Shown here: positions 1-8,799 of the stretch, one piece after another
Layout: every line of letters starts with the position of its first letter
Position numbering within the stretch: position 1 is the stretch's first letter
Assembly: GCA_024235655.1 (NCBI GenBank)
Contig: JACKLY010000001.1
Span: 620,001 to 684,000 of the forward strand
Source: Zoogloeaceae bacterium
Lineage (GTDB): Bacteria; Pseudomonadota; Gammaproteobacteria; Burkholderiales; Rhodocyclaceae
Length of the DNA stretch: 64,000 nt
Direction of reading: 5' to 3'
The notes under the pieces: model-generated
What the model was told of the DNA's origin: nothing
The model's database searches: none
Seen by the model: only the letters and a program-made list of their open reading frames with translations
Made by a program: the position numbers and the translations under genes

Positions 1-316
<316 letters not shown>

Positions 317-361
317 CGGGGAGGGGAGGTGTTGCGAACTGCCTGTGCGGCTCACCGTGCC

Positions 362-453
362 CCCTGCGCCCGGCAGGGTTTGTCAGCAAGCGCAGTTTTG
401 AACCGAGCCTGGGGGTGGCGGAAAAACGGCCAGCCCCTGCAGCGCTCCTCGGA
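362..453 (-). promoter_or_regulatory. SAH riboswitch upstream of ahcY
   Basis: On the minus strand the leader carries the conserved SAH-riboswitch core CCGAGGAGCGCTGC (440-452) and its partner AGGCTCGG (403-410). CCGAG pairs with CTCGG to form P1, a GGGG/CCCC stem lies between them, and a further hairpin with stem CCCTGC/GCAGGG lies at 362-378. This aptamer class binds S-adenosylhomocysteine and turns on ahcY when SAH accumulates; it is known upstream of ahcY in betaproteobacteria. The aptamer starts only a few bases after the predicted transcription start. Confidence 0.9.
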
Positions 454-463
454 TAAGCACAGG

Positions 464-469
464 ATTATA
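464..469 (-). promoter_or_regulatory. -10 box of the ahcY promoter
   Basis: The minus strand reads a perfect TATAAT at 469-464. The implied start near 457 is directly before the riboswitch. No good -35 hexamer is visible at 16-18 nt, so the promoter call rests on the -10 box and its position. Confidence 0.5.
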
Positions 470-508
470 CGCGAAATCATTTCTTTCGCCGCTGCTGGCC
501 GGGAGATG

Positions 509-3229
509 TCAGGGGCGAGCTTTATTGAGCAGGGTGGTGAATTCGTCAGCAGCGACTGGCCTGGAAAAAAAGTAGCCCTGCATTGCCGTGCAATTGTGCG
601 CGATCAGGAATTGCCGCTGCTCATCCGTTTCGACACCTTCGGCAATGACCTGCAGCTTCAGGCTGCCCGCCAGTGTGATGATGGTTTCAACGATGGCGAC
701 ATCATCGGCATCGTTCGGGATGCCGGTGACGAAACTGCGGTCAATCTTGAGCCGATGAATCGGCAATTGCTTCAGATAGGCGAGGGAGGAGTGACCCGTG
801 CCGAAATCGTCGATTTCGATAACGACACCGAGCTTTTCGATTTTCCGCAGTAGCTCGATGGCGCCTGCGATATCTTCCATGACGGCGCCCTCGGTCACTT
901 CGATGGCCAGGTGCACCGGTGGCAGGCCGCTTTGTGCCAACGCCTCCGCGACATCATCAAGCAGCGTTTTTTTGCGCAGCTGGATGGGTGAAATGTTCAC
1001 TGCGATGGTTAGTGCCGGGTATCCGTTCTCTCGCCAGTGCTGCGCTTGCTGACAAGCGGCGTGCAATACCCAGCGGCCGAGGTCGTGGATAAGGCCGCGG
1101 GCTTCGGCAACGTCGATGAACCGATCCGGGGGCAGCAGGCCGAGTTCCGGGTGCTGCCAGCGCAGCAGGGCCTCGGCACCGACAATGCGGCCGTCCTGAG
1201 CATCCACTTGCGGCTGGAAGTGCAGACGGAACTGGTTGCGTTGCAGGGCTTCACGCAGGGAAATTTCCATGGCCGCCATTTCGCGGGCTCTGGCGGTCAT
1301 TTCCGGAGTGAAGAACTGGTAGTTGTTACGCCCGGCTTTCTTGGCGTGGTACATGGCGACGTCAGCATTCCGTGTCAGCTCTTCGGCATCTTCGCCGTCG
1401 TCTGGCCAGATGGCGATGCCGATCGAACCCGTAATGTTGAACTGGTGCGCATCGAAGCGGATGGGCCTGGAAATCTGTTCGATGACGGCTTCGGCTACAC
1501 GGATGCTGCTTTGCATATTGATGATGCTGGAAAGCAGGATGACGAACTCATCGCCGCCAATGCGCGCCAGGGTATCCGATTCCCGTACGCACCTGCGCAA
1601 GCGGTTGGCGACCTGAACCAGTAGCGCATCACCGGCGGAATGGCCGACGGTGTCATTGATGTTCTTGAAGAAATCCAGATCGATGAAGAGAAGCGCCAGT
1701 TTGGACTGGTTGCGAGTGGCTGTGGCAATGGCTTGTTGCAGGCGATCCTTGAGCAGGCCGCGGTTCGCCAGGCCGGTCAGGGTATCGTGGTGCGCCAGGT
1801 GCGCGATATGTGCCTCGGCAAATTTCCGGGCGCTGATGTCTTCAACAAAACAGAGGACGAAAGCCTGTTCTCCATCCATGATGACCGGCTGGAAATGCCA
1901 GTTGTAGAGCGAGGAGCTCTGATAAGCGCTTTCCAGTTGCAGGGTATTGCCACGCATGGCTTGCTGAATGGCAACATCAAGCGTTTCGCTCTCCTCGCTG
2001 ATCGGTATTCGCGAGCCGATAATGTTGTCACGATGCTCGCCAATGATTCCGGCAAATTTTTCGTTGCAATCAATGATCGTTCGCTTGCCATCGAACAGCC
2101 AGATGCCCACGGGCGCCTGATCGAACAAGGCGCGGAGCTTGGTCTCGCTCTCGGTCAGCGAACGCGTCATTTTGTGGGCGAGTGCGATGGCTTGCGTGCG
2201 GGTGTTGGCCAGTGTCCAGGCGATGGCGAAAAGCATCAGGCTGACGAGCAAGCCCGCCAGCAGCGGGCGCTGGGCTTGCGCGCTATCGCCGAGTTCTTCA
2301 TCAAAAGCCGGCAGGCCGGCATATTCAACCAGCCAGGTGCGGCCGCCAATGGTCAGGGTCTGGGTTCGTAAAAAATGCGCCGTCTGGAATTTGAAGTCGG
2401 GGTGGCTGGCGTAGTAGAGCGATTCTTCATTGTTGGCGTACCCGTCGTAGACACGAAATGCAATGTCGCCCGGGAGCGTGCCGAAAGTGCCGGCGATCAG
2501 GGTGTTGATACGAAAGGCGCCGAGGACAAACCCAGTGAGCTTTTCCCGGCGTGCGTTGACGGATTCGGGCAGTTCTCCATCGCGATAGTTTGCCTGGTAC
2601 ATCAGGAATGCCGGTTCCGGCTTTTCGGGGTCGTCAATGACCAGCTTCAGTTTGGAGGTGATCCGGATCTGGCCAGTGTCACGCGCAGCGTCAAGCGCTT
2701 CTCTGCGTGCCGGATGGTGGTAACTGTCGGCGCCGATGGCTGGTAAATTGGCTGCTGTTTGTGGTTCGACACCGGTAACGACGACATGCTCCTCGCGCTC
2801 ACCGGCAGGGCGAATGTCGAATTTCGGGTAGTCGCGGCGAACGTCGATTTCGTGGGCTCGCCTGTTCTCCGGTGTGATGTGGCGCAGATAGGCGAGGACC
2901 GAGAAGCCCTTCAGCTCTTCACCAATACGCAGCGAACGATAGAGATGCGAAAACTGCTTTTTGTCAGGGTGACCAGTCGCACCAATATAGGCACTGGCGC
3001 CATGCAGTATCTGTGCGTAGGTGGCCAACTGGGTGTTCAGCGCTCCGTGCAGTTCGTTGGTGCGTGCTTCAAAGCGGCTGTTCGCCAGTGAGTGCGTCCG
3101 CTCGACCGACGAATGCCAGATGAAGATGGAAAGTCCGATGCCGAGAAGCAGGACAACCCAGGCCATCCAACGTTGCGGCCGCAGTTTCAGCAGATCATTG
3201 TCTGCTCGCTGTTGCCGCGAAATGGCCAT
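509..3229 (-). CDS. CHASE-PAS-GGDEF-EAL cyclic-di-GMP signalling protein
   Basis: This 906-residue inner-membrane protein is predicted to make and/or break cyclic di-GMP. A first membrane helix lies near residues 21-39, followed by a periplasmic CHASE-type sensor (about 45-290), a second helix near 325-345, a PAS domain (about 365-470), a GGDEF domain and a C-terminal EAL domain. The GGDEF motif is intact (RIGGDEF), with an inhibitory-site RESD five residues before it. The EAL domain keeps EALLRW, the DDFGTG segment, LKIDRSF and AEGVET, so both activities look possible. Its ATG overlaps the TAA of the upstream HD-GYP gene by one base, so the two are translated together. The ligand of the CHASE domain cannot be told from sequence. 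Confidence 0.93.
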   Translation of the reverse strand: MAISRQQRADNDLLKLRPQRWMAWVVLLLGIGLSIFIWHSSVERTHSLANSRFEARTNELHGALNTQLATYAQILHGASAYIGATGHPDKKQFSHLYRSLRIGEELKGFSVLAYLRHITPENRRAHEIDVRRDYPKFDIRPAGEREEHVVVTGVEPQTAANLPAIGADSYHHPARREALDAARDTGQIRITSKLKLVIDDPEKPEPAFLMYQANYRDGELPESVNARREKLTGFVLGAFRINTLIAGTFGTLPGDIAFRVYDGYANNEESLYYASHPDFKFQTAHFLRTQTLTIGGRTWLVEYAGLPAFDEELGDSAQAQRPLLAGLLVSLMLFAIAWTLANTRTQAIALAHKMTRSLTESETKLRALFDQAPVGIWLFDGKRTIIDCNEKFAGIIGEHRDNIIGSRIPISEESETLDVAIQQAMRGNTLQLESAYQSSSLYNWHFQPVIMDGEQAFVLCFVEDISARKFAEAHIAHLAHHDTLTGLANRGLLKDRLQQAIATATRNQSKLALLFIDLDFFKNINDTVGHSAGDALLVQVANRLRRCVRESDTLARIGGDEFVILLSSIINMQSSIRVAEAVIEQISRPIRFDAHQFNITGSIGIAIWPDDGEDAEELTRNADVAMYHAKKAGRNNYQFFTPEMTARAREMAAMEISLREALQRNQFRLHFQPQVDAQDGRIVGAEALLRWQHPELGLLPPDRFIDVAEARGLIHDLGRWVLHAACQQAQHWRENGYPALTIAVNISPIQLRKKTLLDDVAEALAQSGLPPVHLAIEVTEGAVMEDIAGAIELLRKIEKLGVVIEIDDFGTGHSSLAYLKQLPIHRLKIDRSFVTGIPNDADDVAIVETIITLAGSLKLQVIAEGVETDEQRQFLIAHNCTAMQGYFFSRPVAADEFTTLLNKARP

Positions 3230-4464
3230 TATGCGGGGAGGTTTCCTGCGCCCGCCCAGAGCTCATCAAGATCGGGGATGTTCCATTTGGCGGGGTCTTC
3301 CCGGCCCACAATCTTGTCGCGTGTCGCTGGGTGCGAGAGGTCGATTTCTTCCGGTCGAATGCGGACGTTGGATTTGATCGAGAAGAAGACCTTGACCCTG
3401 GGGGCCAGCAAGGATTTTTCGGATTGCTCGGTCACCACGCCAAGGCGGCCAGTTTCCAGGCGCACGAGTGAGCCCACCGGGTAGATGCCGACGCTTTTGA
3501 CAAACGCCTGAAATATGGTTTCGTCGAAATGTCCCTTTGACCACTCAGCCATCTTGCGCAGCGATTCGGCAGGATCCCAGCCGGATTTGTAAGGTCGGTT
3601 GGAGGTAATGGCGTCATAGACGTCGCAGACAGCGCCCATTTTGGCGAACAGGCTGATCTCGTCACTTTTCAGGCGGTGTGGATAGCCGCTGCCGTCTACC
3701 TTTTCGTGATGGTGCAGGCAGACATCAAGTACCAGTTCATTGGCGCCGCTACCTTCAAGCAAGGCGGCGTGGCCAAGTGCGGGATGTTCCTTGATGATGT
3801 CGAATTCTTCGTCCGTGAGCTTTCCGGGTTTGTTGAGAATGGCGTTTGGTACCATGGCCTTGCCCAGATCGTGCAACAACCCGGCCAAGCCGGCGGAACG
3901 CGTTTGTTGTTCGTCCAGATCGAGTTGCCGTGCAAGTGCAATCATCAAGGCACAGACGGCAACCGAATGCATATAGGTGTAGTCGTCGGCCGTTTTCAGG
4001 CGCGCCAGACTGATCAGGGCGCCGGGGTTGCGGGCGACGGAGTTCGAAATTTCCTCGACCAGTGGGGCGCAGTCCTCGGCCAGAATGGCGTTGCCCATGC
4101 GCGCCTCCTGGAACATCGAGACGACAGCCTGCTTGGCTTTGGCACAGATGCGTGCGGCACGGGCAGCTTCATCACGCATGGAGGTTTTTTTCTGCGCCGC
4201 TGGCGCTGCTGCCATGGCGGCTTCGCCCAGCTCGCGTTCGACTTCTGCTTCACTGGCTTCTTGGCTGACCCCGATTTCAGCATCCAAGCCCTTGCTGACA
4301 TCGATCCATACTTCCTTGATGCTGCTGGCGCGGATGCTGACCAGGTCGGCCGGGTCCTTGAGGACGAATTTTGTCCGCCAGAATGGATGCTCCATCCACG
4401 AGCCACAGAACTCGTGCAGGTGCATGCCGAGAACGAGATGGTCGACGCTGATCTTTTTAAGCAT
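3229..4464 (-). CDS. HD-GYP domain cyclic-di-GMP phosphodiesterase
   Basis: This 411-residue cytosolic protein has an N-terminal DUF3391-like region (about 1-130) followed by an HD-GYP domain, which hydrolyses cyclic di-GMP. The metal-binding HD is at residues 198-199 (LLHDLGK) and the signature HHHEKVDGSGYP at 251-262, so the active site looks complete. The start chosen is ATG at 4462-4464, where the family-like MLKKISVDHLVLGM begins; an upstream in-frame ATG would add 20 unlike residues. There is no clear ribosome binding site, and a CATAAT box at 4471-4476 suggests the message may be nearly leaderless. It is co-transcribed with the GGDEF-EAL gene, pairing a degrading enzyme with a possible synthase. 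Confidence 0.92.
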   Translation of the reverse strand: MLKKISVDHLVLGMHLHEFCGSWMEHPFWRTKFVLKDPADLVSIRASSIKEVWIDVSKGLDAEIGVSQEASEAEVERELGEAAMAAAPAAQKKTSMRDEAARAARICAKAKQAVVSMFQEARMGNAILAEDCAPLVEEISNSVARNPGALISLARLKTADDYTYMHSVAVCALMIALARQLDLDEQQTRSAGLAGLLHDLGKAMVPNAILNKPGKLTDEEFDIIKEHPALGHAALLEGSGANELVLDVCLHHHEKVDGSGYPHRLKSDEISLFAKMGAVCDVYDAITSNRPYKSGWDPAESLRKMAEWSKGHFDETIFQAFVKSVGIYPVGSLVRLETGRLGVVTEQSEKSLLAPRVKVFFSIKSNVRIRPEEIDLSHPATRDKIVGREDPAKWNIPDLDELWAGAGNLPA

Positions 4465-4512
4465 GAACTGATTATGCGCTGAGTCGTGCTTCGGGAAAAG
4501 CGAGCGTGCACG

Positions 4513-4534
4513 AAAAAGGGGCACAAGGCCCCTT
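4513..4534 (-). terminator. Rho-independent terminator of metK
   Basis: On the minus strand, just after the metK stop, the sequence forms an AAGGGGC/GCCCCTT stem with a 5-nt loop followed directly by a run of T. It separates metK from the HD-GYP gene downstream on the same strand. Confidence 0.85.
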
Positions 4535-4566
4535 GGATGTTCGGCGGCACCCGTGGTGCCTATGCC

Positions 4567-5733
4567 TTACAGGCCGGCGTCGGCTTTCAGTGCAGCGGCC
4601 TTGTCCGTGTTTTCCCAGGTGAACTCCGGTTCGTCGCGGCCGAAGTGGCCGTAGGCGGCCGTCTTCGAATAGATCGGGCGGAGCAGGTCAAGTGACTGGA
4701 TGATGCCCTTCGGGCGCAGGTCGAAGTGCTTGCCGATCAGCTCGACGATCTTCTCGTCAGCAATCTTGCCGGTGCCAAAGGTGTTGACCATCAGCGAGAC
4801 CGGCTTGGCAACGCCGATGGCGTAGGCGACCTGCACTTCACAGCGGTCGGCAAGGCCGGCGGCAACGACGTTCTTGGCCACGTAGCGACCGGCATAGGCG
4901 GCCGAGCGATCGACCTTGGAGGGATCCTTGCCGGAGAAGGCGCCGCCGCCGTGGTGGGCTGCACCGCCGTAGGTGTCAACGATGATCTTGCGGCCGGTCA
5001 GGCCACAGTCGCCGTGCGGGCCACCAACAACGAAGCGGCCGGTCGGGTTGACCAGGAAGCGGGTGTCGGTCGTCAGGAAATCCTTGGGCAGCACCGGCTT
5101 GATGATTTCCTCGATCACGGCCTCGGACAACTGGGCGTGCGACACATCCGGGTGATGCTGGGTGGAAACGACCACGGTATCGATCGACACCGGCTTGCCA
5201 TCGACGTATTTGACCGTCAGCTGCGACTTGGCATCCGGGCGCAGCCAGGGCATGCGGCCATCGCGGCGGACTTCCGCCTGGCGCTGCATGATGCGGTGGG
5301 CGTAGTAGATCGGGAACGGCATCAGGGTTTCGGTTTCGCGGCAGGCGTAGCCGAACATCAGGCCCTGGTCGCCGGCGCCCTGATCGAGATCGAGGCCTTC
5401 GCCTTCATTGACGCCTGCAGCGATATCCGGCGACTGGCGGTTGATGGCGGTGAGGATGGCGCAGGATTTGTAGTCGAAGCCGATGTCGCTGTCGGTATAG
5501 CCGATGCGACGAATGGTTTCCTGCGCGATTTCGCGGTAATTGATGTGGGCGGAGGTGGTGATTTCACCCGAGATCACGACGAGGCCGGTGGAGACCAGCG
5601 TTTCGCAGGCAACGCGGCCATGCGGGTCGACGGCCAGAATGGCATCGAGAATGGCGTCGGAAATCTGGTCCGCCACCTTGTCCGGATGCCCTTCACCTAC
5701 GGATTCGGAAGAAAAAAGAAATTCTTTTGACAC
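4567..5733 (-). CDS. metK: S-adenosylmethionine synthetase
   Basis: The product (388 residues) makes SAM from methionine and ATP in the cytosol. Visible family motifs are [13 protein letters not shown] near the N-terminus, the GAGDQG hexapeptide near residue 120, and the [16 protein letters not shown] stretch near residue 260. The length matches the family. The start chosen is GTG at 5731-5733, with AAGGAG upstream and the family-typical [11 protein letters not shown] beginning here. However, the same frame stays open upstream to an ATG at 5853 that has its own strong GGGGAG site, so a form with 40 extra residues is possible. The neighbours link it to the methyl cycle (ahcY at the left end). 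Confidence 0.97.
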   Translation of the reverse strand: MSKEFLFSSESVGEGHPDKVADQISDAILDAILAVDPHGRVACETLVSTGLVVISGEITTSAHINYREIAQETIRRIGYTDSDIGFDYKSCAILTAINRQSPDIAAGVNEGEGLDLDQGAGDQGLMFGYACRETETLMPFPIYYAHRIMQRQAEVRRDGRMPWLRPDAKSQLTVKYVDGKPVSIDTVVVSTQHHPDVSHAQLSEAVIEEIIKPVLPKDFLTTDTRFLVNPTGRFVVGGPHGDCGLTGRKIIVDTYGGAAHHGGGAFSGKDPSKVDRSAAYAGRYVAKNVVAAGLADRCEVQVAYAIGVAKPVSLMVNTFGTGKIADEKIVELIGKHFDLRPKGIIQSLDLLRPIYSKTAAYGHFGRDEPEFTWENTDKAAALKADAGL

Positions 5734-5749
5734 TTGATCTGCTCCTTGA

Positions 5750-5785
5750 TGACCCTTGTTTGTCGGCGTTACCGACCCCGGGTCA
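5750..5785 (-). promoter_or_regulatory. Structured leader element before metK
   Basis: The metK leader can fold into an outer 6-bp stem (TGACCC at 5780-5785 with GGGTCA at 5750-5755, read on the minus strand) enclosing a second hairpin with stem GTCGG/CCGAC and loop TAACG. The AAGGAG ribosome binding site follows within 10 nt. I cannot match it to a named SAM riboswitch class. The base pairing is seen; a regulatory role is inference. Confidence 0.45.
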
Positions 5786-5906
5786 CGGGCAGGCGACGCT
5801 TTAGCAGTATTTTCGAGGACGAAATAGACGGATTCCTGAAGAACCCCGTGCATTTTTTCTCCCCGTTCCGCCCTGCAAGTTGTCCTATTAACTCGGCGGA
5901 ACGATA

Positions 5907-5935
5907 ATTATAGACTTTTCCGCCGTTCCGGCAAA
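5907..5935 (-). promoter_or_regulatory. Putative metK promoter
   Basis: A perfect TATAAT (5912-5907, minus strand) has a weak -35 TTTGCC 17 nt upstream. The implied leader of about 165 nt holds both the upstream ATG and the hairpin element. Confidence 0.55.
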
Positions 5936-5975
5936 ACCGAGCCGGAACAGGTGGCATGAGTGAGTCCCCTAATCA

Positions 5976-6848
5976 ATGCATCTCTTTTTCCGCCTGCTGG
6001 CTGCACTGCCCCTGCCCCTGCTGTCTGTGATGGGGGCGCTGGCTGGCTGGCTGGTGTATCTGGCTTCACCAACCTACCGCCGGCATTTGCGTGAAAATCT
6101 GGCCCTGGCATTGGGTGAGGCGGGGACAGCCCAGCGCCCGGCGGCAATTGCCTCTGCCGGGCGGATGGCGCTCGAGTTGCCCAAGATATGGCTGAACCCG
6201 CTGGAACAATCCGTGGCGATGATGCGCGAAGTGCGGGGCTGGGAAGTGGTCGAAGCGGCGCAGCAGGCAGGCAAGGGTATTGTTTTTCTGACGCCCCACC
6301 TCGGTTGTTTCGAACTCACGGCCCAGTATTATTCGTCACGCGCGCCGATCACCGTGCTTTACCGCCCGCCGAAATATCGGGTGTTGCAGGAGATGATCGA
6401 AGCCGGGCGCGCACGGCCGCAATTGCACTTGGCTGCGGCCGACCTGTCCGGCGTGCGCAATCTGATGAAGGCGTTGCGCAAGGGCGAGGCGGTCGGCCTC
6501 CTGCCGGACCAGGCACCCAAGGTCGGCGAAGGCAAGTGGCTGCCTTTCTTCGGCCGGCAGGCCTATACCATGACGCTGGCGGCACGGCTGACCGAAACCG
6601 GCGCGGCGGTTGTTTTTGCCTTTGGCGAGCGCCTGCCGGGTGGTGCCGGCTACCGGCTGCATTTGCGTGGGTCGCAGACGCCGATCGAGGGAGATCTGCT
6701 GCAGCGGGCGGCGATCATCAACCGTGAGATTGAAGCGCTGATTCGCCAGAGCCCCGGGCAGTATCTTTGGGGCTACAACCGCTACAAGCGGCCGAAAGGT
6801 GCCGAAGCGCCTCCTGAAACAAATGCTGTTGAAAGCGGTGCACGCTGA
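5976..6848 (+). CDS. Lipid A biosynthesis acyltransferase (LpxL/HtrB family)
   Basis: This 290-residue protein belongs to the lysophospholipid-type acyltransferases that add a secondary acyl chain to lipid A at the inner membrane. A hydrophobic N-terminal segment (about 3-30) anchors it. The catalytic HX4E motif is at residues 108-113 (HLGCFE), and the C-terminal WGYNRYK matches the family ending. The next gene, waaG, starts inside its stop codon (TGATG), making it the first gene of an LPS operon. A second family member lies at 23920-24813, so the two may add different chains; which chain each adds cannot be decided here. Confidence 0.93.
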   Translation: MHLFFRLLAALPLPLLSVMGALAGWLVYLASPTYRRHLRENLALALGEAGTAQRPAAIASAGRMALELPKIWLNPLEQSVAMMREVRGWEVVEAAQQAGKGIVFLTPHLGCFELTAQYYSSRAPITVLYRPPKYRVLQEMIEAGRARPQLHLAAADLSGVRNLMKALRKGEAVGLLPDQAPKVGEGKWLPFFGRQAYTMTLAARLTETGAAVVFAFGERLPGGAGYRLHLRGSQTPIEGDLLQRAAIINREIEALIRQSPGQYLWGYNRYKRPKGAEAPPETNAVESGAR

Positions 6849-7969
6849 TGCAACTTGTTTTTTGCCTCTACAAGTATTTCCCGCATGGTGGACTGCAGCG
6901 CGATTTCATGCGCATTGCACTGGCTTGCCAGGCGCGTGGCCATGCCATTCGTGTCTATGTGCTGGAGTGGCGCGGTGACATACCGAAAGGTTTCGAGGTC
7001 GTGGAGGTGCCGGTGCGGGCAGTGACCAATGCCCGCCGCTACGCAAAATTTTCGGCTTGGGTAGCGGCCGACCTGGGCCGGCGGCCGGCAGACCGTGTGA
7101 TCGGTTTCAACAAGATGCCGGGGCTGGATGTCTACTTCGCTGCCGATCCCTGCTACGAGGATAAGGCGCAGACCCTGCGCAATCCTTTCTACCGCTTGTC
7201 CGGACGCTATCGGCATTTTTCGGCCTATGAGCGGGCCGTGTTCGCCCCGGAGAGCCATACCGACATCCTGATGATTTCAGCTTTGCAGCAACCATTGTTC
7301 GTCAAGCATTACGCCACGCCAGCGGCGCGGTTTCACCTGCTGCCGCCAGGGATTTCACGTGATCGCCGGGCGCCTGACAATGCGGCTGACATTCGTGCCG
7401 ACTTCCGGCGCGAATTCGGCCTTGCTGCTGATCAGCTGCTGCTGGTCCAGATTGGCTCGGGTTTCAAGACCAAGGGGCTGGATCGCAGCTTGCAGGCTTT
7501 GGCTGCGTTGCCTGCAGATATTCGATCCCGCACCCGGTTGATTGCCATCGGCCAGGACGAACCGTCTGCCTTCAAGCGCATGGCTGAAACGCTCGGAGTT
7601 GCAGCCCAGGTGGAGATCCTGCCCGGACGCGACGATATCCCCCGCTTCCTGCTGGGTGCCGATCTGCTGATCCATCCGGCCTACAACGAGAATACCGGCA
7701 CCGTATTGCTCGAGGCGGTGGTTGCCGGCTTGCCGGTGCTGACCACGGCTGTCTGCGGATATGCGCACTATATCGAGGAGGCGGGGGCCGGCATCGTAGT
7801 GCAAGAGCCCTTTGTGCAGGGCGTGCTGAATTCAGCGTTGCTGGGCATGCTCGAGGATGATGCGCTGCGGAATCAGTGGCAGGCCAATGCCCTGGCGTTT
7901 GCCGCAGAAGCCGATATCTATGACAACGCCGAGGTGGCTGCAGATGTGATTCTCGGAGCGCGGCGGTGA
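6848..7969 (+). CDS. waaG: LPS core glucosyltransferase WaaG (GT4)
   Basis: This 373-residue GT-B fold enzyme transfers glucose from UDP-glucose to heptose in the LPS inner core on the cytosolic face of the inner membrane. The N-terminal GGLQRDF loop (14-20) and the C-terminal nucleotide-binding segment with E281 and E289 in NENTGTVLLEA are typical. The start overlaps the stop of the acyltransferase gene by one base, and the end overlaps the next gene, waaP, so the operon is translationally coupled. The waaG-waaP pairing is the same as in Pseudomonas, which supports the name. Confidence 0.93.
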   Translation: MQLVFCLYKYFPHGGLQRDFMRIALACQARGHAIRVYVLEWRGDIPKGFEVVEVPVRAVTNARRYAKFSAWVAADLGRRPADRVIGFNKMPGLDVYFAADPCYEDKAQTLRNPFYRLSGRYRHFSAYERAVFAPESHTDILMISALQQPLFVKHYATPAARFHLLPPGISRDRRAPDNAADIRADFRREFGLAADQLLLVQIGSGFKTKGLDRSLQALAALPADIRSRTRLIAIGQDEPSAFKRMAETLGVAAQVEILPGRDDIPRFLLGADLLIHPAYNENTGTVLLEAVVAGLPVLTTAVCGYAHYIEEAGAGIVVQEPFVQGVLNSALLGMLEDDALRNQWQANALAFAAEADIYDNAEVAADVILGARR

Positions 7970-8799
7970 GTGAGGCAGCAATGAGCACACAGCGGTTTAT
8001 TGACGAGCCATTCCGCAGCCTGTGGGCCGGGCAGGATCCTTTCTTGGCGGTCGAAGCCCTGCAGGGTGAAGTGTTCCGTGAACTGGAGGCGCGCCGGACC
8101 CTGCGTACCGAGGTGGATGGGCGGGGTTTTTTTGTCAAGATTCACCGTGGAGTGGGCTGGGGCGAGATCATCAAGAACCTGTTGTCCTTGCGCTGGCCGG
8201 TGCTCGGTGCCGGCAACGAGTGGCAGGCCGTTCACCGCCTGACTGCGCTGGGTGTCGATACCATGCATGCGGTGGCTTTCGGGGTGAAAGGCAGCAACCC
8301 GGCAAAACAGCACTCGTTCATCGTGACCGAGGAACTGGCGCCGACCATCAGTCTGGAGGATTTTTGCCGCGACTGGCCGCTGCAGCCACCGGCACCGAGA
8401 TTCAAGCGGGCCTTGATCGAGCGCGTGGCCACCATGTCGCGCACGATGCACCGGGGTGGCGTCAACCACCGTGATTTCTATATCTGCCATTTCCTGCTGC
8501 ATCAGTCACCCGAGCCAACGGCCGAGTGTTTCCGCCTGTCGCTGATCGACCTGCATCGTGCTCAGGTTCGTGCAGTGACGCCGACACGCTGGCGCGACAA
8601 GGATCTGGCTGCCCTCTATTTCTCCGCACTCGATATCGGGCTGACACGGCGCGATTTCCTGCGCTTTCTTCGCACTTATTTTGATGCGCCCCTGCGTGAC
8701 ATCCTGCGCAATGAATCCGGCCTGCTCGAGCATCTGGATCGCGAAGCCGCACGCCTGCAGAAGCGTTTCGTGCGTAAATTTTCCGGAGGCGCCGCATGA
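7966..8799 (+). CDS. waaP: LPS core heptose I kinase WaaP
   Basis: WaaP phosphorylates heptose I of the LPS inner core, a step that stabilises the outer membrane. The 277-residue protein has a eukaryotic-like kinase fold. The catalytic loop is NHRDFYICH with Asp at about residue 170, and the metal-binding Asp is in LIDLHRAQ. The N-terminal FRSLWAGQDPF and EALQGEVFRELEARRTLR stretches are family hallmarks. The GTG start at 7966 overlaps the waaG stop (GTGA) behind GGAG; an ATG at 7981 would shorten it by five residues and cannot be excluded. Confidence 0.94.
   Translation: MSEAAMSTQRFIDEPFRSLWAGQDPFLAVEALQGEVFRELEARRTLRTEVDGRGFFVKIHRGVGWGEIIKNLLSLRWPVLGAGNEWQAVHRLTALGVDTMHAVAFGVKGSNPAKQHSFIVTEELAPTISLEDFCRDWPLQPPAPRFKRALIERVATMSRTMHRGGVNHRDFYICHFLLHQSPEPTAECFRLSLIDLHRAQVRAVTPTRWRDKDLAALYFSALDIGLTRRDFLRFLRTYFDAPLRDILRNESGLLEHLDREAARLQKRFVRKFSGGAA

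Noticed and set aside
4726..5730. 334-codon frame antisense to metK
   Set aside because: Antisense shadow of a highly conserved gene; no ribosome site or motif.
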